A DNA stretch of 64,000 nt. Source: Pseudomonas parasichuanensis (lineage in GTDB: Bacteria; Pseudomonadota; Gammaproteobacteria; Pseudomonadales; Pseudomonadaceae). The stretch lies in assembly GCF_021601385.1 (NCBI RefSeq), contig NZ_BQHO01000021.1:1-64000 (forward strand), in the 5' to 3' direction. Shown here piece after piece: positions 59,329 through 64,000 of the stretch. The notes under the pieces are model-generated. The model did not search any database. It was not told the origin of the DNA and worked only from the letters and a program-made list of their open reading frames with translations. Made by a program: the position numbers and the translations under genes. Numbering within the stretch: the first letter of the stretch is position 1; every line of letters starts with the position of its first letter.

Positions 59329-61010
59329 TGCCGTTCGTCGCCGCGATACGCCGCGCCGCGCTTGGCGCTGCCCTGGCGCTGCTGGCCACGGCCGCCCAGG
59401 CCGACGGCCCGGGCCGCGCCGCCATCGCCAGCCCGCACGCCGAAGCCACCGCCGCTGCCCGGCAGGTGCTCGAGCAAGGCGGTAACGCCTTCGATGCCGC
59501 CGTGGCCATCAGCGCTGCCCTGGCGGTGGTCGAGCCCTACGGCTCGGGCCTGGGCGGCGGTGGTTTCTTCCTGCTGCGCGAACAGGCCGCCAGCCCACGC
59601 TACGCCTTCCTCGATGCCCGAGAGCGCGCACCTGCCGCCGCCCGCGCCGACATGTACCTCAAGGACGGCAAGGTCCAGCCCGGCCTGTCGATCAACGGCC
59701 CGCTGGCGGCGGCCATCCCCGGCCTGCCCCAGGCCTTGGCCGACCTCGCCGCCCGCCACGGCAAACTGCCGCTCAAGGACAGCCTGGCACCGGCGATCCG
59801 CCTGGCCAACCAGGGCTTTGCCGTCGACCGCATCTACCGTGACCGCGCCACCATGCGCCTGACGGCGCTGCGTGATGACCCAGAAAGCGCCCGGCTGTTT
59901 CTCAGCGCCAACGACGTACCGGCCCTCGGCACGGTGATTCGCCAGCCCGAACTGGCCGCCACCCTGCAAACCCTCGCCGCGCATGGCCGCGACGGTTTCT
60001 ACCGTGGCCCCACCGCCCAGCGCCTGGTCGATGGCGTGCGTCAGGCCGGCGGCCTCTGGAGCCTCGACGACCTGGCCGATTACCACACCGCCTGGCGCGA
60101 GCCGCTGCGCTACCAGTTGGCAGAACAACGGGAACTGATCAGCAGCCCACCGCCTTCGGCAGGGGGCATCGCCCTGGCCCAAAGCCTGGCGATGCTCCAG
60201 CGCCTGCCCTGGCAAAGCGCCGAGCCGGTACAGCGCAGCCACTACGTGATCGAGGTGCTGCGCCGGGCGTACCGCGACCGTGGCCTGCTGGGCGACCCGG
60301 ACTACGTCGCCAACCCGGTCAACCGCCTGCTGGCGCGCCACTACCTTACCGGCCTGGCGGACAGCATCGACGTGCACCAGGCCACGCCCAGCAGCGCCCT
60401 GCCGCCGTCACCGGCCTGGCGTGAAGGCGACCACACCACTCACTTCGCGGTGATCGACGCCGACGGCAACGCGGTGTCCGCCACGCTGTCGGTCAACCTG
60501 CCGTTCGGCGCGGCGTTCAGCGTGCCCGGCACGGGCGTGGTGCTGAACAACGAGATGGACGACTTCGCCGCCGACCCCAGCGGCAGCAACAGCTACGGCC
60601 TGGCCGGTAGCCAGGCCAACGCGGTCGCGGCCGGCAAGCGGCCACTGTCGAGCATGAGCCCGACCTTCATCGAAAGCCCGAGCCAGTTCGCCAGTTTCGG
60701 CACGCCGGGCGGCAGCCGGATCCCGAGCATGGTGTTGCTGTCGGTGCTGGGGTTCCTGGAGGGCCGCCCCGTGGCCGAATGGCCGGCGACGCCGCGCTAC
60801 CACCACCAGTACCTGTCGGATGTGGTGGAGCATGAGCCGGGGACGTTCAGCGACGCACAAAAAGCCGAGCTGCAGGCGCGCGGGTATCGGTTGAAGGATG
60901 TGGGGCGTAACTACGGCAACCAGCAGGTGCTGTATTGGGACAAGGCTGGCGGGACGGTCGAGGCGGCCAGTGATCCGCGGGGTGTAGGCGAGGCAGTGAT
61001 AGTCAACTGA
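59328..61010 (+). CDS. ggt: Gamma-glutamyltransferase
   Basis: The 560-residue periplasmic Ntn hydrolase cleaves glutathione and related gamma-glutamyl compounds. It has a signal peptide (to AQA, residue 25) and matures by self-cleavage before the catalytic Thr in HTTHFAVIDADGN (near residue 368). The small-subunit signature SMSPTFI and GTPGGSRIP are present. The start overlaps the ferredoxin stop, so translation may be coupled. Confidence 0.94.
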
Positions 61011-61028
61011 ACTGCTGTCACCTGCACC

Positions 61029-61106
61029 GGCCCTATCGCCGGCAAGCCGGCTCCCACACTTTACAGCGCAGCCCCCTGTGGGAGCCGGCTTGCCGGCGAT
61101 AGGGCC
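61029..61106. repeat. REP-type palindrome
   Basis: Two perfect 30-nt arms (61029-61058 and 61077-61106) repeat the ccggcttgccggcgatagggcc core of the copy at 163. It lies between convergent ggt and mutM. Confidence 0.92.
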
Positions 61107-61127
61107 GCTCAGCGGCCCCTCCCGAGT

Positions 61128-61940
61128 TCAACGCTGGCATTTCGGGCAAAACACGCTCGCCCGCTGCCCCAGCTTCACCTCACGCAATTCAGTGCCGCAC
61201 ACCTTGCACGGCTGCCCACCGCGCCCATAAACGAACAGCTCCTGCTGGAAATACCCCGGCTGCCCGTCACCACCGATGAAATCGCGCAAGGTCGTGCCAC
61301 CTTGCTCGATGGCCGCCGCCAGTACCCGCTTGATCTCGATCGCCAGCCGCAGATAGCGCGCCCGGGAAATCCCGCCCGCCTCGCGGCGCGGGTCGATGCC
61401 GGCGGCAAACAACGCTTCGGTCGCGTAGATGTTGCCCACCCCGACCACCACCGCGTTGTCCATGATGAACGGCTTGACCGCCATCGAGCGGCCACGGGAC
61501 AGCTGGAACAGCCGCTCGCCATCGAACAGGTCGGTCAAGGGCTCCGGCCCCAGGCGTAGCAGCAGTTCGTGGTTGAGCGGGTCGAGGCTCCAGAGCATGG
61601 CGCCAAAGCGCCGGGGGTCGGTGTAGCGCAGCATCAGCCCCGACTCCAGCTCGATGTCCACATGCTCATGCTTGGCCGCCGGCAGGCCCAGCTCGACCAG
61701 GCGCAGGTTGCCCGACATGCCCAGGTGGCTGATCAGCGTGCCCACCTCGGCGTTGATCAACAGGTACTTGGCGCGGCGCTCGACGCTGACGATGCGCTGC
61801 CCCGACAGGCGCACGTCGAGGTCTTCCGGGACCGGCCAGCGCAGGCGCCGGTCACGCACCACCACGCGGCTGACTCGCTGGCCCACCAGGTGCGGCGCGA
61901 TACCGCGCCGGGTGGTTTCGACCTCTGGCAATTCCGGCAT
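61128..61940 (-). CDS. mutM: Formamidopyrimidine-DNA glycosylase
   Basis: The 270-residue glycosylase/AP lyase removes 8-oxoguanine and FapyG. It begins with catalytic Pro1 and Glu2 (MPELPEVE), has the H2TH region [15 protein letters not shown], the lysine near KYLLI, and a zinc finger CKVCGTEL...CPKCQR at the end. It follows the HDOD gene by 3 bp. Confidence 0.97.
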   Translation of the reverse strand: MPELPEVETTRRGIAPHLVGQRVSRVVVRDRRLRWPVPEDLDVRLSGQRIVSVERRAKYLLINAEVGTLISHLGMSGNLRLVELGLPAAKHEHVDIELESGLMLRYTDPRRFGAMLWSLDPLNHELLLRLGPEPLTDLFDGERLFQLSRGRSMAVKPFIMDNAVVVGVGNIYATEALFAAGIDPRREAGGISRARYLRLAIEIKRVLAAAIEQGGTTLRDFIGGDGQPGYFQQELFVYGRGGQPCKVCGTELREVKLGQRASVFCPKCQR

Positions 61941-61943
61941 GGT

Positions 61944-62816
61944 TCAGTGCCCGCCCAGTTCGCGGATATCCTGCTTGAGCTGTTCGAAGTCGTATTCCGA
62001 CAGCCCGATGTATTCCAGCACCAGCGGGCCGACCACGTTCCACTCATGGTCGACGCTCTGGTTGCCCAGCACCCGGTACGAGGCGCAGATGTGTTCGGAC
62101 ATCTTCAGCACCGCCAGCAGGTTCTTCAGCTGGGTCTTGGTGTTGCACGAGGACTCGTCGCGGAACACCGCCAGGGCATTGTGGTGGTTGGCGATGGCCG
62201 CGCTGATGTGCTCCGGCAGGCGCCAGGACTTGGCGGTAAACAGGCCGACCACCGAGTGGTTGGTGTTGAACGCGCGGTTCTCGGTGTCGACCACACGGGT
62301 TTCTGAATCCGCCTTGGCATAGGCGTCTACCAGGACATCCATGTAGTTGGGGAAACGCTTGAGCATCAGCGGCACGCCACAGTCGTGGAACAGCCCCAGG
62401 GTATAGGCCTCGTCCGCCGACTGGATGCCGGTGCGCTTGGCCAGGGTGAGGCAAGTCATGGCCACGTCCTGGGCGGTGTCCCAGAAGCGGTTGAGGGTGA
62501 CGATGGTCTCATCGCTCATCTCGCCCTTGATCGACTGGGCGTTGATCAGGTTGATGATCGAGCGGCTGCCCAGCAGGTTCACCGCGCGCTGGATCGAACC
62601 GATCTTGTTCGACAGGCCGAAATGCGGCGAATTGACCAGCTTGAGCAAGGCCCCCGACAGCCCTGGGTCCTGCGCGATCAGCTTGGCGATGGTCTCCAGG
62701 TCCGGGTCGGGCATGTACTGCTCGAACTGCAGGTCGACCATGATCTGCGGCTGCGGCGGAATGGTGATGCCTTGCAAGGCTTGCTGGATCTGTTCGGCGG
62801 TAAGTTCCTGGGACAT
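61944..62816 (-). CDS. HDOD-domain regulatory protein
   Basis: The 290-residue product has an HDOD domain: PPQPQIMVDL, DPGLSGALLKLVNSPHFG, and an LGLFHDCGVPLML stretch that replaces the HD pair of true phosphohydrolases. Such proteins work in signalling without known catalysis. The gene is directly upstream of mutM. The ATG at 62816 was chosen; upstream codons are unconserved. Confidence 0.88.
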   Translation of the reverse strand: MSQELTAEQIQQALQGITIPPQPQIMVDLQFEQYMPDPDLETIAKLIAQDPGLSGALLKLVNSPHFGLSNKIGSIQRAVNLLGSRSIINLINAQSIKGEMSDETIVTLNRFWDTAQDVAMTCLTLAKRTGIQSADEAYTLGLFHDCGVPLMLKRFPNYMDVLVDAYAKADSETRVVDTENRAFNTNHSVVGLFTAKSWRLPEHISAAIANHHNALAVFRDESSCNTKTQLKNLLAVLKMSEHICASYRVLGNQSVDHEWNVVGPLVLEYIGLSEYDFEQLKQDIRELGGH

Positions 62817-63132
62817 GCGCACTCTCTCGCTGGGGACGGGGAATTCTAACCCTGTACGCCGGCAGGGCACCAATTAGTGGATCGTTGGGTTCAGGAATTT
62901 CTTTAGCTGTAGGAGCGGCCTCGTGCCGCGAAAGGGCTGCGCAGCGGCCCCGGCGATTTCTGCATGCACGCTGAAATCCTGGGGCTGCTGCGCAGCCCTT
63001 TCGCGGCACAAGGCCGCTCCTACAGTAGAGCTGCGTAGGGCAGTGGCTCACACGCTCGCCACTTGGTCGCAGCTACCAGCGAATTCAGGGCCGACGCGGT
63101 ATACTCCCGCTCTTTTTTCCCGGAGCGACGTC
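62817..63132. other. Divergent intergenic region between HDOD and rlmI
   Basis: This 316-bp gap holds no gene. Most of it (62907-63025) is the REP-like palindrome listed next. A TATACT box at 63100-63105 is a possible rlmI -10, with no clear -35. Confidence 0.5.
62907..63025. repeat. Large REP-like palindrome in a divergent promoter gap
   Basis: Two 45-nt arms (62907-62951 and 62981-63025) are near-perfect inverted copies, with nested gatttc/gaaatc (62955-62960, 62973-62978) inside. The core gtgccgcgaaagggctgcgcagc resembles the copy at 56667 in part. Total 119 bp. Confidence 0.85.
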
Positions 63133-64000
63133 ATGTCCCTGCCCAGCCTTCGTCTCAAAGCCAATGCCGACCGCCGCCTGCGCGCCGGCCACCTGTGGGT
63201 CTACAGCAATGAAGTCGACGTTGCCGCCACCCCGCTGCAGGGCCTGAAGGCCGGCCAGCAGGCCATCCTCGAAGCCGCCAACGGCAAGCCGCTGGGTGTG
63301 GTGGCCATGAGCCCGAACAACCTGATCTGCGCCCGCCTGCTGTCGCGCGACGCCAAGCTGCCGCTGGACAAGTCGCTGCTGGTGCACCGCCTGAACGTGG
63401 CCCTGTCACTGCGCGAGCGCCTGTTCGACAAGCCCTGCTACCGCCTGGTGTACGGCGACTCCGACCTGCTGCCGGGCCTGGTGGTCGACCGTTTCTTCGA
63501 CATCCTCGTGGTGCAGCTGGCCTCGGCCACCATGGAAGCGCACAAGGACGAAGTGATCGCCGCCCTGATCCAGGTGCTCAAGCCCAGCGGCATCCTGTTC
63601 AAGAACGACTCCGCCGCCCGTGATGCCGAAGGCCTCGAGCGCTATGTCGACACCGTCTACGGCGAAGTGCCGGACTGGGTCGCCCTGGAAGAGAACGGCG
63701 TCAAGTTCGAAGCCCCGGTACGTGAAGGGCAGAAGACCGGCTGGTTCTACGACCACCGCATGAACCGCGCGCGCCTGGCGCCCTACGTCAAGGGCAAGCG
63801 CGTACTCGACCTGTTCAGCTACATCGGTGGCTGGGGTGTGCAGGCCGGCGCGTTCGGCGCCAGCGAAGTGTTCTGCGTGGATGCCTCGGGCTTCGCCCTG
63901 GACGGCGTCGAGCGCAACGCCGCGCTGAACGGCATCAGCGAGAAGGTGACCTGCATCGAAGGCGATGTGTTCGAGGCCCTGCGCGAACTGAAAGCCGCCG
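63133..64000 (+). CDS. rlmI: 23S rRNA (cytosine1962-C5)-methyltransferase, 5' part
   Basis: The first 289 codons of an RlmI/YccW-type enzyme are present; the gene runs past the window. A PUA domain opens the protein (RLKANADRRLRAGHLWVYSNEV), followed by the EEI-type linker (GDSDLLPGLVVDRF) and a SAM fold (VLDLFSYIGGWGVQAGAFGA, CVDASGFALDGVERNA). The start has CGGAGCGAC upstream. Family members methylate C1962 of 23S rRNA. Confidence 0.92.
   Translation, partial: MSLPSLRLKANADRRLRAGHLWVYSNEVDVAATPLQGLKAGQQAILEAANGKPLGVVAMSPNNLICARLLSRDAKLPLDKSLLVHRLNVALSLRERLFDKPCYRLVYGDSDLLPGLVVDRFFDILVVQLASATMEAHKDEVIAALIQVLKPSGILFKNDSAARDAEGLERYVDTVYGEVPDWVALEENGVKFEAPVREGQKTGWFYDHRMNRARLAPYVKGKRVLDLFSYIGGWGVQAGAFGASEVFCVDASGFALDGVERNAALNGISEKVTCIEGDVFEALRELKAA

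Overview
The window is about 64 kb of GC-rich gammaproteobacterial chromosome. Gene order (hemE-gltD-gltB-damX-aroB-aroK-pilQ..M // ponA-maeB-rpmE-priA-argS // pilT-yggS-proC-yggT-metXW-rdgB-hemW // trmB-thiG-thiS-mtgA-rpoH-ftsXEY // coaD-mutM-rlmI), protein content and REP-type palindromes fit Pseudomonas, most likely the P. putida group. That assignment rests on remembered gene order and motifs; no database search was made. Nearly everything is core housekeeping sequence. The clearly accessory pieces are a group II intron, scattered REP-like palindromes, a fused M16 peptidase gene and a rearranged transporter end at the left edge.

Layout. 1-141: 3' end of an MFS transporter with a local inversion. 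239-9922 (minus): a YgiW-like periplasmic protein, hemE, gltBD (glutamate synthase, with a candidate ArgR operator upstream) and damX. 9938-15288 (minus): aroB, aroK and a compact type IV pilus/DNA-uptake assembly operon, pilM-pilN-pilOP(fused)-pilQ(short). 15399-18237: a full-length group II intron with a reverse transcriptase/HNH protein, lying in the leader between pilM and ponA. 18298-29669: ponA (PBP1a), malic enzyme, thermonuclease, rpmE, priA, argS, an FtsN-like SPOR protein, a TM2 protein and an NlpC/P60 hydrolase. 29721-37347: pilT, then a long plus-strand run of yggS, proC, yggT, metX, metW, a DUF4426 gene, rdgB, hemW and a DUF3392 gene. 37348-37966: a mostly empty stretch with a small predicted 36-residue protein and a 22-bp direct repeat. 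37967-45376: trmB, thiG, thiS, DUF423, mtgA (plus), rpoH and ftsX-ftsE-ftsY. 45611-51835: a two-gene M16 peptidase pair, rsmD, then a third M16 gene with both halves fused. 51896-58366: an alpha/beta hydrolase, sseA with a TetR regulator, and a divergent oxidation cluster (aldehyde dehydrogenase, Tat lipoprotein, GMC oxidoreductase). 58478-64000: coaD, ferredoxin, ggt, HDOD-mutM and the start of rlmI.

Themes. Several genes serve envelope growth and division (ponA, mtgA, ftsEXY, damX, the FtsN-like gene, the NlpC/P60 hydrolase) or type IV pilus/DNA uptake (pilMNOPQ, pilT). Most neighbours are tightly packed, with ATGA or GTGA overlaps that imply translational coupling. The most unusual observations are the group II intron abutting a TATAAT box upstream of ponA, the PilO-PilP fusion with a secretin lacking AMIN domains, the fused M16 peptidase beside its split paralogues, and the stop-generating inversion bounded by a perfect 9-bp inverted repeat at the left edge. 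No CRISPR array, rRNA, tRNA, prophage or defence island was seen.
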